From Planctomycetota bacterium (lineage in GTDB: Bacteria; Planctomycetota; Phycisphaerae; Sedimentisphaerales; Anaerobacaceae): 33,230 nt of DNA. The notes under the pieces are model-generated. The model was not told where the DNA came from and searched no databases. It saw nothing but the letters and a program-made list of their open reading frames with translations. Within the stretch, counting starts at the first letter, position 1. The number at the start of each line of letters is the position of its first letter. A program made the translations under genes and the position numbers. Location: positions 1 to 33,230 of the forward strand of contig JADFMM010000032.1 in the NCBI GenBank assembly GCA_022563885.1. Direction: 5' to 3'. Shown here one piece after another: positions 7,603 to 15,485 of this stretch.

Positions 7603-8712
7603 CTAGCAGTTAAGCGCATGGGGCAATTTGCAGATCTCGCTGCTTTCAAATATATGAGTTAGAATCTGTTTTCCGATATGGTATTTTTCAACTTGCGTGG
7701 CAACCAAATCATGATGATGAAGACCCGGTGTCGTATTGATCTCATTTATGGCCCCACCCGAGTCTTCAAGAGGAACGCTAATATCAGGGCACATAATGTC
7801 TAATCCAAGTAATTTAAGATCGAATATCATCGCAATATGAACTCCCAATTCCACTATCGAGGCATGAAAGTCATTGACGGGAATAATATGGTTGTCTCTG
7901 GAGGCGTTCTGATTGACCACATCCTTGACGATGACGGTTTCATCCAAGGAAGGCACGTCATTCAAGCTTAAACCTTGCTGTTTCAGTTTTAGTCTCATTT
8001 CCAAATCCGCGGCTAGCGGACTCAGGGCTAAATACTCTGTTCCTTGAAGTCGCTTCTGGTTTTCCAGAGAAACAAGTTTTCGGACTGAACTCTGTCCATC
8101 TCCGATGATGGAGGGCGGATCCCGTCGAACACCTTCTAGAAAGACTCCGTCTAAATACAATAATCTATAGGAACGTCCCGCGATCTGCTCTTCTGCCAGC
8201 AGGTTTTTGGAAAACAGGAATGCGGATTTTGATGCTGATCTAAGCTGCCGCTCGTCGGCAATTTTGGTGGTAACACCCCTGCCCCCTCCCCCGCTGGATG
8301 GTTTAACGACAAGATCGCAGTCCACACTTTTTAAGAAGTTCAGTGCTTTGCTTAACGAACTACGATTATACTCAACGAAACGCGGCACCGGAAACCCGTT
8401 TTCAGCAAGTATTCTATTGACGAGAGGCTTATTCCCGGCCATTTTCAAGACCAAGTGATTGTCAAGCATCACTTCATACGACCTAACGAAGGTCCAGTGT
8501 TTGCCTTTCATTATTCTCAAGTAATCATATCCAACATCTTGTACGACCGCGTCAAGCGAAGCCGCGACCTCCTCCCAATAGTCTCTGTAATACCGCCTTC
8601 TAAGCGCGCTATACACTGCGTGCTGACGTCTACTCCGCAGGTCTAGACCGGCTTTGACATTGCAAAAGACCTGCATACCCCGATAGAATTGATCGGTGAA
8701 CCGTGAAATCAT
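7603..8712 (-). CDS. ATP-grasp ligase, cyanophycin-synthetase / RimK-like
   Basis: A 369-residue ATP-grasp protein resembling the central domain of cyanophycin synthetase and glutathione-synthetase-like ligases. Seen: VVKPSSGGGGRGV (135-147, ATP lysine Lys137 and glycine-rich loop), EEQIAGRSYRLL (174-185), LGLDIM (302-307, Asp305) and NEINTTPG (323-330, Glu324 and Asn326 as Mg ligands). It lacks the Mur-ligase half of true cyanophycin synthetase, so it is a stand-alone ATP-grasp enzyme. AGGAG lies 9 bases before the ATG. It is the second ATP-grasp protein in the left half and is only distantly related to the one at 152-1357. An amide- or peptide-forming role on a metabolite or polysaccharide is inferred. 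Confidence 0.85.
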   Translation of the reverse strand: MISRFTDQFYRGMQVFCNVKAGLDLRSRRQHAVYSALRRRYYRDYWEEVAASLDAVVQDVGYDYLRIMKGKHWTFVRSYEVMLDNHLVLKMAGNKPLVNRILAENGFPVPRFVEYNRSSLSKALNFLKSVDCDLVVKPSSGGGGRGVTTKIADERQLRSASKSAFLFSKNLLAEEQIAGRSYRLLYLDGVFLEGVRRDPPSIIGDGQSSVRKLVSLENQKRLQGTEYLALSPLAADLEMRLKLKQQGLSLNDVPSLDETVIVKDVVNQNASRDNHIIPVNDFHASIVELGVHIAMIFDLKLLGLDIMCPDISVPLEDSGGAINEINTTPGLHHHDLVATQVEKYHIGKQILTHIFESSEICKLPHALNC

Positions 8713-8808
8713 AAGTATGATCTCCTCTAGAAGGCTGACCGTCGGGTCGTGTTTGCGCCAAAGGCGCTGACCAAAGCGGCATGAGTGCCTTTCAATGCAA
8801 ACGCGGCT

Positions 8809-9441
8809 TCAGGTCGTGTATCGACTCCTCGCCAACTGGACATAATGCATGATAAACCCAGCCAGATAGCCCATCATGGACATAATCTCGAACATTTCTT
8901 CAAGCCAATTCTGCGTGTGCCGCGTGAAAGGCAGCATGAAGAAGTCTCCGTCACCCATATCCACGGCTAGATAGAACGTGTGCGACAGAAAGCCGAATAG
9001 AAAGAGCTTGACCACCAGGGAGGTCGTCGGGCGCTCTACCCAATAGAGAAAGGACAACCCCAGCAAAGCCGCCGGCCACGTTGCGATCTTGATGTAGTCG
9101 TCATCGCCTACAATGTGTTTAGTGTATTCGTGGAATTCGAACATCTCGTCGATTGCGACCGCACCCGCACACGCACCTACGACCATCCATAGAACCATTT
9201 TCGCGATTGACGGATACCGTATCGCCGCGATCAGTATGCTGAAGATGCTTATCGCCCAAATCAAGCTGCCGTTGAACATATCGAGCGGGGTTCCCGATTT
9301 TTCAGGTGGCTGATGCGAGCGGATCTGGAGAAGAATGGCCGAGGTGATATAGACAACGCAGAATAGCAAGTACAGCAAGAGCAGGCGCGTGTCTTCTTGC
9401 TTATCTGCTTTGGTTTCCATCTTAGTGATAAGGGTTTTCAC
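8809..9441 (-). CDS. Orphan membrane protein (DE-x-F-x-FHE family), GTG start
   Basis: A 210-residue protein with a short charged N-terminus and five or six hydrophobic segments (about 20-40, 58-75, 83-98, 120-136, 143-161, 186-203). I do not recognise the family. Charged residues sit at helix ends: AIDEMFEFHEYTKH (96-109), LAVDMGDG (158-165) and WLEEMFEIMS (179-188). The same three blocks recur in the protein at 28872-29783 with similar spacing, and a looser version in 10225-10992. The GTG at 9441 is preferred to the upstream ATG at 9477 because CTGGAG lies 6 bases before the GTG, while nothing SD-like precedes 9477 or the ATG at 9420. The acidic/His pattern would suit metal binding in the membrane (inference). 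Confidence 0.75.
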   Translation of the reverse strand: MKTLITKMETKADKQEDTRLLLLYLLFCVVYITSAILLQIRSHQPPEKSGTPLDMFNGSLIWAISIFSILIAAIRYPSIAKMVLWMVVGACAGAVAIDEMFEFHEYTKHIVGDDDYIKIATWPAALLGLSFLYWVERPTTSLVVKLFLFGFLSHTFYLAVDMGDGDFFMLPFTRHTQNWLEEMFEIMSMMGYLAGFIMHYVQLARSRYTT

Positions 9442-9501
9442 AATAATCTCCAGGACTGACTGATCAGAAATTCTCATTTACACTGATAGACAGTGCTTTT
9501 A

Positions 9502-9511
9502 CCCCCCCCCC
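9502..9511. repeat. C10/G10 homopolymer tract
   Basis: Ten consecutive C on the plus strand, hence G10 on the coding strand of the membrane protein gene, about 60 bases upstream of its GTG start. Tracts of this length are prone to slippage. CACTG / CAGTG (9481-9495) forms a small inverted repeat between the tract and the gene. Confidence 0.6.
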
Positions 9512-9741
9512 GATGGTTGACAGATCAGAAGATAAATCGGCCTGGTTCAATAACGCCCTATTAAGCCTGCTGACCGACGTCCCAAAATGGGCCAATAATT
9601 CACACGATCAAAAATTAATTTGGACCGGGTTCAGTTTCGCCGGGGCTAGGGTAACGCTGGTAAGAGCCGCTACAAAACCATAGTGATGTAGCCATCGGTG
9701 GATCGGTATTAGCACTTGAAGACAAATAATTGATACTGCCG

Positions 9742-9918
9742 CTATTCATAGGCAGCACAATTGCGGAAGCCCTCAGGCATGTCTTTCCTTCGGTAGGTGG
9801 CCCAAGATATGATCTTCGGTATTTCCGTCCGGCGAATCTCGGCCAGCATCGGGACGGCCAGCGGCTCCGACTGGATCTTGCCCGCCAGCGCTGGGTAAAG
9901 CAACCACAGCAATACCCT
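9742..9918 (-). pseudogene. Unidentified coding-like remnant
   Basis: On the minus strand a 58-codon open stretch reads like real protein: it begins RVLLWLLYPALAG, includes EIPKIISWATYRRKD and ends GFRNCAAYE before TAG at 9742-9744. No start codon or RBS can be assigned, and it begins right after the intron-like hairpins, as a 3' exon fragment might. I cannot name the family. The rest of 9442-9741 shows nothing else coding. Confidence 0.25.
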
Positions 9919-9990
9919 AGATAGGGTAGGGCCTTTTCGGCCCCCTTCCCTCCTGAGAACCGAGCGTATTGGCTTTCATACCGTCGGCTC
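9913..9990 (-). mobile_element. Possible group II intron 3' end (domains V-VI), degraded
   Basis: Read on the minus strand, 9990-9957 is a 34-base segment starting GAGCCG, with GAAAGCC inside and ending CGGTTC. This is the size and outline of intron domain V, though its inner stem pairs poorly. It is followed by TCAGGAGGGAA and a hairpin (GGCCC / GGGCC, 9929-9943) and a palindrome TACCCTA-TC-TAGGGTA (9913-9928), as expected for the domain VI end. No reverse transcriptase gene is present. Known group II introns show this layout; the identification is by pattern recall only. Confidence 0.35.
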
Positions 9991-9996
9991 ATGCAT

Positions 9997-10071
9997 TTAG
10001 CAAGGACTAGCGTTCGATCGCATCAATTGTGTGCAGCCATCACCCGTACCCTTCAGCGCATGACTTTCCAC
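9997..10071 (-). pseudogene. Truncated duplicate of the sugar-transferase gene start
   Basis: From a GTG at 10071 the minus strand reads VESHALKGTGDGCTQ and on to a TAA at 9997-9999, 24 codons in all. The intact sugar transferase at 14509-15402 begins MESSVLKGTGDRWQQ. The similarity continues upstream through the leader: 10022-10120 aligns with 15354-15455 with few gaps, including GTCAGATCCG and the CCCTTTT block. So this is a relic of a duplicated 5' region whose start codon changed from ATG to GTG and whose body has been lost. It lies next to the intron-like sequence. Confidence 0.65.
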
Positions 10072-10224
10072 CTTTTCATCCCCTTTTGGATGGTCAGATC
10101 CGCCTCACTCCTGCCAATGCAAGAGTATTCCCGCTCTGTAGGCCTCGCGGAAGTCAACAAAACAAGGAATTAGCGAGAGAGAGGAATTTCCGATAAGGAA
10201 TTCCGACAAGACTCGTCTATCGGG

Positions 10225-10992
10225 CTAAAGCGGGACACTACGCCCCACTGCCGAGAGTTCCCGTGGACGGGACGCACACTGACGCTCGTCCGGCTGGCGG
10301 AGAAAAAGGCAGACGGAACCAAGCATCAGGAGGAATGCACAATTCGCCTCCTTGATTTCAACCCAGGGGTGGGTGGGGTAGTTCAACGACTCCAGAGCAG
10401 GCATGGACTCGGAAATGATGTAGTTCAGCACGAAGAAGACAGAGAAAGCAACGGGCAAGACCGGCATCCTGATGTCCGAGAACAGCGTCCGACACCTCTG
10501 CGAATACCTATCCAATAGTGGCACGATCACACCGAACACTAGCCAGAAGACACTGAATAGCCTATCCCCATTGATCAATAGCTTCAGGAAGCTCTTTCGA
10601 CTGCCATCTTTCTCTTTGCCGTGGAACCAGTTGAGGTTGTGAATATTGATCTCGCCCTGCCGATTCGCGTCAGCCAAGGCTTCAGGAGTCCCGACACCAA
10701 ACACCCGTTGCCCCCAACTTATTTCCTCTAAGAAGCACACTAGGAAGAAGAGTCCAAGCAGGAGTACCGCCACCTGACTCCTACTACCTGAACCCCTATT
10801 TGATCTAATCTTACGGTTCTTCCGGTAAATAAGGAAAAACACCAAGGCCGCCCCCAGGAAGCACAACGCACCGACAGTTTCCACGAGGCCATCTTCGGCG
10901 CTCAATCTACGAATTGTCTCGTCGTCCAAGAAGACCACGGCATAACCAGCAATCACCAACACCAAAAGAATCAGACTTTTCCCGAAGCTCAT
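10225..10992 (-). CDS. Orphan membrane protein with EEISWGQR motif
   Basis: A 255-residue protein with about six hydrophobic segments (5-22, 36-55, 74-88, 145-162, 177-194, 216-231). The conserved-looking blocks are LEEISWGQRVFG (88-99), EINIHNL (114-120) and PWVEIKEAN (209-217). The first block is typical of a widespread family of unknown function. The ATG at 10992 is preferred to that at 11016 because GGAGG lies about 9 bases upstream. The pattern of acidic pair, then aromatic, then Gln/His, and a terminal helix preceded by two glutamates, resembles the proteins at 8809 and 28872. No function can be assigned. Confidence 0.75.
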   Translation of the reverse strand: MSFGKSLILLVLVIAGYAVVFLDDETIRRLSAEDGLVETVGALCFLGAALVFFLIYRKNRKIRSNRGSGSRSQVAVLLLGLFFLVCFLEEISWGQRVFGVGTPEALADANRQGEINIHNLNWFHGKEKDGSRKSFLKLLINGDRLFSVFWLVFGVIVPLLDRYSQRCRTLFSDIRMPVLPVAFSVFFVLNYIISESMPALESLNYPTHPWVEIKEANCAFLLMLGSVCLFLRQPDERQCASRPRELSAVGRSVPL

Positions 10993-11016
10993 CGAAGCAC
11001 ACCTCCAACACGCCAA

Positions 11017-11464
11017 TCAAGGGAGTTCTCGCGGTCAAAACAGAACCGACATCCTCTGTGAAGGAGTCGGTTTTTATCACGACGAACACTAAAAGAATAA
11101 TGCCAACACTGAACTATGTTGAACATATGGGGGGGGATAATAATAAGAAACCCCATTACCCGCACCTCTCTCTGAGGACTGTACCATGATTGAATCATAT
11201 TGTCAATGACATCTTACAAGCGTTCATTGACACATTTATGCCCCTGCCAGGTGTCGATCTGTTGTGTCCGATAATCCTTGTACGGGCATAAACTTCTCAA
11301 TGAAATGCTGCTGTCGCAAACCACGCCTGTCTTGACACGACCATCGCTCCAAAGCTGGAATACCGTTGACTTGGCGCATTCCACGGAGAGGCGTTATGCC
11401 GGCGCTCGAATCGTCCGAAGATTGAGTTGGATATAGGGACAAAGGGCAAACTAAACCCTGGATC
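11017..11464. other. Divergent intergenic region
   Basis: No gene is supported. It holds the promoter candidate at 11178-11206 for the minus strand, a G8 run (11129-11136), and two small perfect palindromes (ATGATT-G-AATCAT at 11186-11198 and TGTCA-A-TGACA at 11201-11211) overlapping that promoter. No clear promoter was found for the plus-strand gene at 11465, although TTGACA occurs at 11227 and 11332. Confidence 0.4.
11178..11206 (-). promoter_or_regulatory. Sigma-70-type promoter for the minus-strand membrane protein gene
   Basis: On the minus strand TTGACA (11206-11201) is followed by a 17-base spacer and TACAGT (11183-11178). The spacer contains the palindrome ATGATTCAATCAT, and the -35 box is part of TGTCA-T-TGACA; both could bind a repressor. 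The leader to the start at 10992 would be about 180 bases. Confidence 0.4.
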
Positions 11465-13192
11465 ATGTTGACTATGATAACCTTGATTGAAGAAAAAACC
11501 CACAGGGAACCGACACAATCCACCGAACGACTGCTTGGAAAAGGAAGGTCGGCGCTGGTTTATCGCGCGCGAAGCGACGACGGGCAGTCCGTGGCGCGTA
11601 AAGTGTTTGAAGGCGAGTGGCTGGCGAATCTTGTGCATGTCTTATTGCACGGTGCTCCCAACCCCTACACCTGGAGTGACAAGGCGATTGGTGCCGCGGT
11701 AGCCCGACGCGAGTTGTTGGCCACGCTGGTTGAGTATTGGTTTGATGACAAACTCCGCCTACCGACGTTCGTGGCGGCTAGATGGAATCCGCAAGCGCGT
11801 GCCTACGAGATCCAGATGGAACTCATCACGGGGCGGCCTGCCGCACTACACCATGCGTTCTCCGCCGACCGAGACGGCGAATTGCGCGACCTGCACCACC
11901 GGGTCATGAAGCCCCTGCAGCGGCATCTCATCCAGTCTGGCTTTGACGGGCTGGTGTGGCAGGCTGGGATGGCCAATCCCGTCGCCGCGAGTAACTTCCT
12001 GCTTGATTCGACTCAAAGAACGTCTTCCCCTGCTGTCACTGGGCCGAACGGAATAAAAGCGTGCGTTGATGTTAGCGAAAATGATCCCGACAGACCGTTT
12101 GGCGCCTGGGTTTGGATAGACCTCGAGTCGGGCGTACCGGCATTGTTTCCGCTTAATCCGTGGGCGCTAATGCGCTTCTATCTGCCCAAATCTCTCCAGC
12201 ACGGCGGCCCATTGTTTGACGACGTCGACGAACCGAAATTAACGGCTTACCTGCAGGACCATCGCGACGAGATGATCAAGAAGTTCGGCCAGAATCGTTT
12301 TGATCGCATGCTTGAACTTGCCTGTCAGATCGGGAGGTGCCAGCACGCGTGGCGGTCCATGCGGCGCATAGACAGAAGCGTCACATGCGCCCACAAGCGA
12401 GGGAAGATCAATCAGGCACAGGCCGACTCATACCGTCAGCGTCCCATCGCCTGGTACTCGCGGCTATTTGTTCGGGGTGTAAAAAGCGGATTTAAGAAGC
12501 TCGGCCGAAAGATTCGCTCTTTTCTATCGACGTTCACGCCTCGCTGGATCTGGAGCAAAGTGTGCATGACGGCGCATTTTCTGGTTTCGCAGAAATACCG
12601 GGCACGCATCGGACGGGTACTGGTGGTGCATCGAATTGCCTCGTGGGCGCGCCGTCGGCAACTTTTCCCACATGAGGCAAGGGTGTTGCGGCTGCATGTA
12701 AAGAGTGAGGAAGCGACCGAATACCTCGCGGATTTTGGGATTCATCTCGCCATCAAGCCACTTATTAAATTCAGTCAGTGGGTCATTTTGCCGGCCCTGC
12801 ATGGTGCCGGCGTCATCAGCCTGAACACGATGATGATCGGTATTGTGTCCGGCGGGCTGATAGGACGCACGGTGTACACACTGTTCCGATTGATTCAGAT
12901 GACGATGCGAGGTCGCGAAAAACCGTGGATTGCGCTGATGGTCGGTTGCCTGCCGGTGGTGGGGAACGCGGCATATCCTGCGCAGATCATCTATACCAGT
13001 ACTGAACGAGATCACGACGTGGCACGGTTCATTCTGTACGACCTCTTTACCTGGGCCGGACGGGCTCTACCCATCTGGGGCGGGCCGGACACCATGACCG
13101 AGCACTTTTTCAACCGCTGGCCAAGCGTGGTCTTTCCTGCGAAGTCTCGGCGACTGCATGGGGAAGACCGTCTCGACGACAGCGACGAATGA
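11465..13192 (+). CDS. Kinase-fold (possibly pseudokinase) membrane protein
   Basis: A 575-residue protein. The N-terminal half resembles the protein-kinase fold: a glycine-rich loop LGKGRSALVYRA (24-35), the lysine VARKVF (43-48), a catalytic-loop-like NPVAASNFLLD (171-181) and WIDLESG (217-223) where the DFG motif would be. The usual HRD aspartate is not visible and DFG reads DLE, so it may be inactive or atypical. The C-terminal third has two or three hydrophobic segments (about 435-480 and 490-515). The start has only a weak GGAT upstream; the ATG at 11474 is an alternative. It overlaps the lyase gene by ATGA (13189-13192), so the two are made together. I do not know the family's function. 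Confidence 0.7.
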   Translation: MLTMITLIEEKTHREPTQSTERLLGKGRSALVYRARSDDGQSVARKVFEGEWLANLVHVLLHGAPNPYTWSDKAIGAAVARRELLATLVEYWFDDKLRLPTFVAARWNPQARAYEIQMELITGRPAALHHAFSADRDGELRDLHHRVMKPLQRHLIQSGFDGLVWQAGMANPVAASNFLLDSTQRTSSPAVTGPNGIKACVDVSENDPDRPFGAWVWIDLESGVPALFPLNPWALMRFYLPKSLQHGGPLFDDVDEPKLTAYLQDHRDEMIKKFGQNRFDRMLELACQIGRCQHAWRSMRRIDRSVTCAHKRGKINQAQADSYRQRPIAWYSRLFVRGVKSGFKKLGRKIRSFLSTFTPRWIWSKVCMTAHFLVSQKYRARIGRVLVVHRIASWARRRQLFPHEARVLRLHVKSEEATEYLADFGIHLAIKPLIKFSQWVILPALHGAGVISLNTMMIGIVSGGLIGRTVYTLFRLIQMTMRGREKPWIALMVGCLPVVGNAAYPAQIIYTSTERDHDVARFILYDLFTWAGRALPIWGGPDTMTEHFFNRWPSVVFPAKSRRLHGEDRLDDSDE

Positions 13193-14442
13193 TCAACGAC
13201 CGAATGGTACGCACTCCTTCCATACGACTCGCCCGGACCAGCAGGACATGGCTGTTCTTTCTTACTGCCGTTCTGGTCGCCGTGGCAACCTCTGCCGACC
13301 GTGTCGGCGTCAGTCAAGATCAATCCTGTCGGGGGCCCAGCGGAGATTCCGACCAGACCCGAAGCCATCCCACAGGCGGCGATGGCTCTGACGCTCATGC
13401 CCATCTTCGGTATGAAGGCTTTGGTGCGGTGACGCGTGGAAGCGAGAGTAGCCCCGGTCGCTATGACACCTTTCATGTCACCACGCTAGCAGACTCGGGA
13501 ACCGGTAGCCTGCGGGACGCCGTTTCGCGTGGCAGGCGTCACATCGTATTTGATCTTGGGGGTACGATCACGCTGCAACACAATCTGAACATTCGCTACT
13601 CCTTTATCACGATTGATGGGGCTTCCGCCCCGGACCCGGGAATCACCATTGTTCAACCGGGAACAATCGGTACTACGATTGAGGCTCGGCCCAGCACGGG
13701 TCCGGTTTCGGATGTGGTGATTCATCACCTGCGCATGGAGGGACAGGCAGTTGAGCACCAAAACCGTGGAGATATCTGGGGAATAGATGGCGATGATGAA
13801 TCGGTTTCTCGTGTCGTGATCGACCATATTACAGCTCGGGCGGCGACCGATGGTGTTTTTGATATCTATGGTGATGTCACGGACATCACCCTTCAGTGGA
13901 ACCTGATCACCGACACCGTTACGATGCTGCATCTTTCAACCGGAAGCACGAGGCAGGCCCGAGAGCGGGTCTCTATTCATCACAATGTGTTTGCCGGCAA
14001 CAATGAGCGACAGATCAGGATTCGGCATAACAATCAATTGGTCGATTATGTCAACAACGTCATATACGGCTGGGGATACTTTGAAGGAGGGGCCGCCGGA
14101 CTTGACATCGCGTACGACAAGGGCGAAATAAACCCGAGTCTCAACGTCGTGAACAATCTCTTTCATTATGTGAGCGGTTTGGCCGGTGACGAGGATGATG
14201 CCATCCGGTTTAAGCGGGGAGCCGATGAGGGAAATGTCTATTTTAGTGGGAACCTTCTTCCATTGGCGGAGGCCGACAATCGTTCGACCTCGCAAGCCCT
14301 ACCGATTCCAGTGGCCGCTCGAGTCACGACCTTTACCGCCAGCGAGTTGAAAGAGGCGGTCTTGCCCTACGTGGGTACCCACTATCCAACTAAAGCGGAA
14401 ACCGCGCTGCTTGAGTCTATCGGGAACGCCCTCCAGAGGTGA
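13189..14442 (+). CDS. Secreted PL1-type (pectate lyase-like) polysaccharide lyase
   Basis: A 417-residue right-handed beta-helix protein. After a long basic N-terminus comes a hydrophobic signal segment (21-34, likely cleaved after ATSA near residue 36). The domain opens with EGFGAVTRG, then HVTTLADSGTGSLRDAV and IVFDLGGTI, the usual start of PL1 lyases. It also has VVIDHITARAATDGVFDI and YVNNVIYGWG, matching the family's beta-helix strands. Lyases of this kind cut uronate-containing polymers by beta-elimination. Within a polysaccharide locus it may trim or release the cell's own polymer. It is coupled by a 4-base overlap to the kinase-like protein and converges with the sugar transferase gene. 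Confidence 0.85.
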   Translation: MINDRMVRTPSIRLARTSRTWLFFLTAVLVAVATSADRVGVSQDQSCRGPSGDSDQTRSHPTGGDGSDAHAHLRYEGFGAVTRGSESSPGRYDTFHVTTLADSGTGSLRDAVSRGRRHIVFDLGGTITLQHNLNIRYSFITIDGASAPDPGITIVQPGTIGTTIEARPSTGPVSDVVIHHLRMEGQAVEHQNRGDIWGIDGDDESVSRVVIDHITARAATDGVFDIYGDVTDITLQWNLITDTVTMLHLSTGSTRQARERVSIHHNVFAGNNERQIRIRHNNQLVDYVNNVIYGWGYFEGGAAGLDIAYDKGEINPSLNVVNNLFHYVSGLAGDEDDAIRFKRGADEGNVYFSGNLLPLAEADNRSTSQALPIPVAARVTTFTASELKEAVLPYVGTHYPTKAETALLESIGNALQR

Positions 14443-14508
14443 TTCCCGCGATCTTTCCACCCTCTGGCATTCTGCTAAGAAACTCGCCGAGTGACTCTCC
14501 CAGTCTAA

Positions 14509-15402
14509 CTACATCGCCGCCTCTACAGCCGTGTCGGACTTCTCGTCCAAAGCGTCATCCTCCGGCGCCGCTTCATTCTGCTGCCTCTCTCGAATGGTAT
14601 CGAGCAGCTGCATGACGATGGCACTCGGTGTCTTGAGGATAATGGATATGTCCAACAACAAGCTCTTCTTCATCCAATAGCGGACATCAAGATCCACCAT
14701 TTCATTGAAGGAGAGTCTATTCTTTCCGCTCACTTGCCAGAGGCCGGTCAAGCCGGGCATTGCCTGCAAACGCTCGCGATGGTGAGATGAATACTGCTCC
14801 ACTTCATAGGAAATCGCGGGCCGGGGCCCGACGAGACTCATATCGCCTTGCAGGACATTGAAGAGCTGAGGAAGTTCGTCGATGCCCGTCTTCCTAAGGA
14901 CATTCCCAAAGGGAATGATGCCCGGATGCCTGTCCAGTTTCTTCATGGGTTTGTGGGAGATTCCAGCACCCGCTTGAGCGTCCGCAATAATCTTGATGAG
15001 GTGTAGCTTATGGGTAGTGGACTCAGCGGCCACTTCGTAGGTGCGAAACTTCCACATGGTGAAAGTCTTTCCCTTGAACCCAACCCTCTCCTGCTTGAAG
15101 AATACCGGTCCTCTTGACACCAATTTGATGAGAACGCCGACGATGGCTAGGATAGGGAAGGTGAGAATGAGACCAATAGTTGCCCCCGTAACATCCAAAG
15201 CCCGCTTCCACTGCGGAAGCGTTTGATTTGTCTCCTTCAGCCCATCGGCGCCATGTGCCTTGATTCCTGGGGATTTACCCTCCCTGATGTTGACAATCTT
15301 CGGGTCTGGCTGTTGGTGGGTCCCCTTCCCGGAAGACACGTTGCGGACAACGTCGAATTGTTGCCAGCGATCCCCCGTACCCTTCAGCACGCTACTTTCC
15401 AT
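14509..15402 (-). CDS. Initiating sugar transferase (undecaprenyl-phosphate glycosyl-1-phosphate transferase)
   Basis: A 297-residue protein of the WcaJ/bacterial sugar transferase family, which moves a sugar-1-phosphate to undecaprenyl phosphate at the inner membrane to begin the repeat unit. A disordered 60-residue N-terminus is followed by KRALDVTGA (66-74), one membrane-entering segment (75-97), MWKFRT (116-121), the catalytic Asp175-Glu176 (GIDELPQLFNV), SLVGPRP (189-195) and PGLTGLWQVSG (216-226). It lacks the N-terminal multi-helix domain of full-length WbaP/WcaJ. GGGGGG lies 8-13 bases before the ATG. It is transcribed alone, away from the main operon, from the promoter at 15486-15515. 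Confidence 0.93.
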   Translation of the reverse strand: MESSVLKGTGDRWQQFDVVRNVSSGKGTHQQPDPKIVNIREGKSPGIKAHGADGLKETNQTLPQWKRALDVTGATIGLILTFPILAIVGVLIKLVSRGPVFFKQERVGFKGKTFTMWKFRTYEVAAESTTHKLHLIKIIADAQAGAGISHKPMKKLDRHPGIIPFGNVLRKTGIDELPQLFNVLQGDMSLVGPRPAISYEVEQYSSHHRERLQAMPGLTGLWQVSGKNRLSFNEMVDLDVRYWMKKSLLLDISIILKTPSAIVMQLLDTIRERQQNEAAPEDDALDEKSDTAVEAAM

Positions 15403-15455
15403 CTTTTCACCCCCCTTTTCGGATTCGTCAGATCCGTCCTCACTCCAGTCAATGC
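15354..15455 (-). repeat. Leader and first codons duplicated at 10022-10120
   Basis: This stretch, spanning the leader and first 16 codons of the sugar transferase gene, aligns with 10022-10120 with only a few single-base gaps. It is the intact source or sister copy of the relic there. Confidence 0.65.
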
Positions 15456-15467
15456 GTCATCGCATTG
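15450..15467. promoter_or_regulatory. Perfect palindrome in the sugar-transferase leader
   Basis: CAATGCG-TCAT-CGCATTG is a perfect 7-bp inverted repeat with a 4-base gap. It starts about 10 bases past the predicted transcription start and about 50 bases before the start codon. It could be an operator or an mRNA hairpin. The duplicated leader at 10022-10120 keeps only the first half (CAATGC). Confidence 0.45.
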
Positions 15468-15485
15468 GCAACTACAACGCTGGCC

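Noticed and set aside
9615-9992. 125-codon minus-strand open frame
   Set aside because: It runs straight through the intron-like structures and has odd composition with many Arg, Ser and Cys; another frame (9742-9918) reads more like protein.
11227-11275. TTGACA as a plus-strand promoter for the kinase-like gene
   Set aside because: No acceptable -10 sequence at 16-18 bases; GATAAT is too far away.
14443-14508. Possible terminator between lyase and sugar transferase genes
   Set aside because: Only ACTCG-C-CGAGT was found, whose 1-base loop cannot form a hairpin, and no T-run follows.
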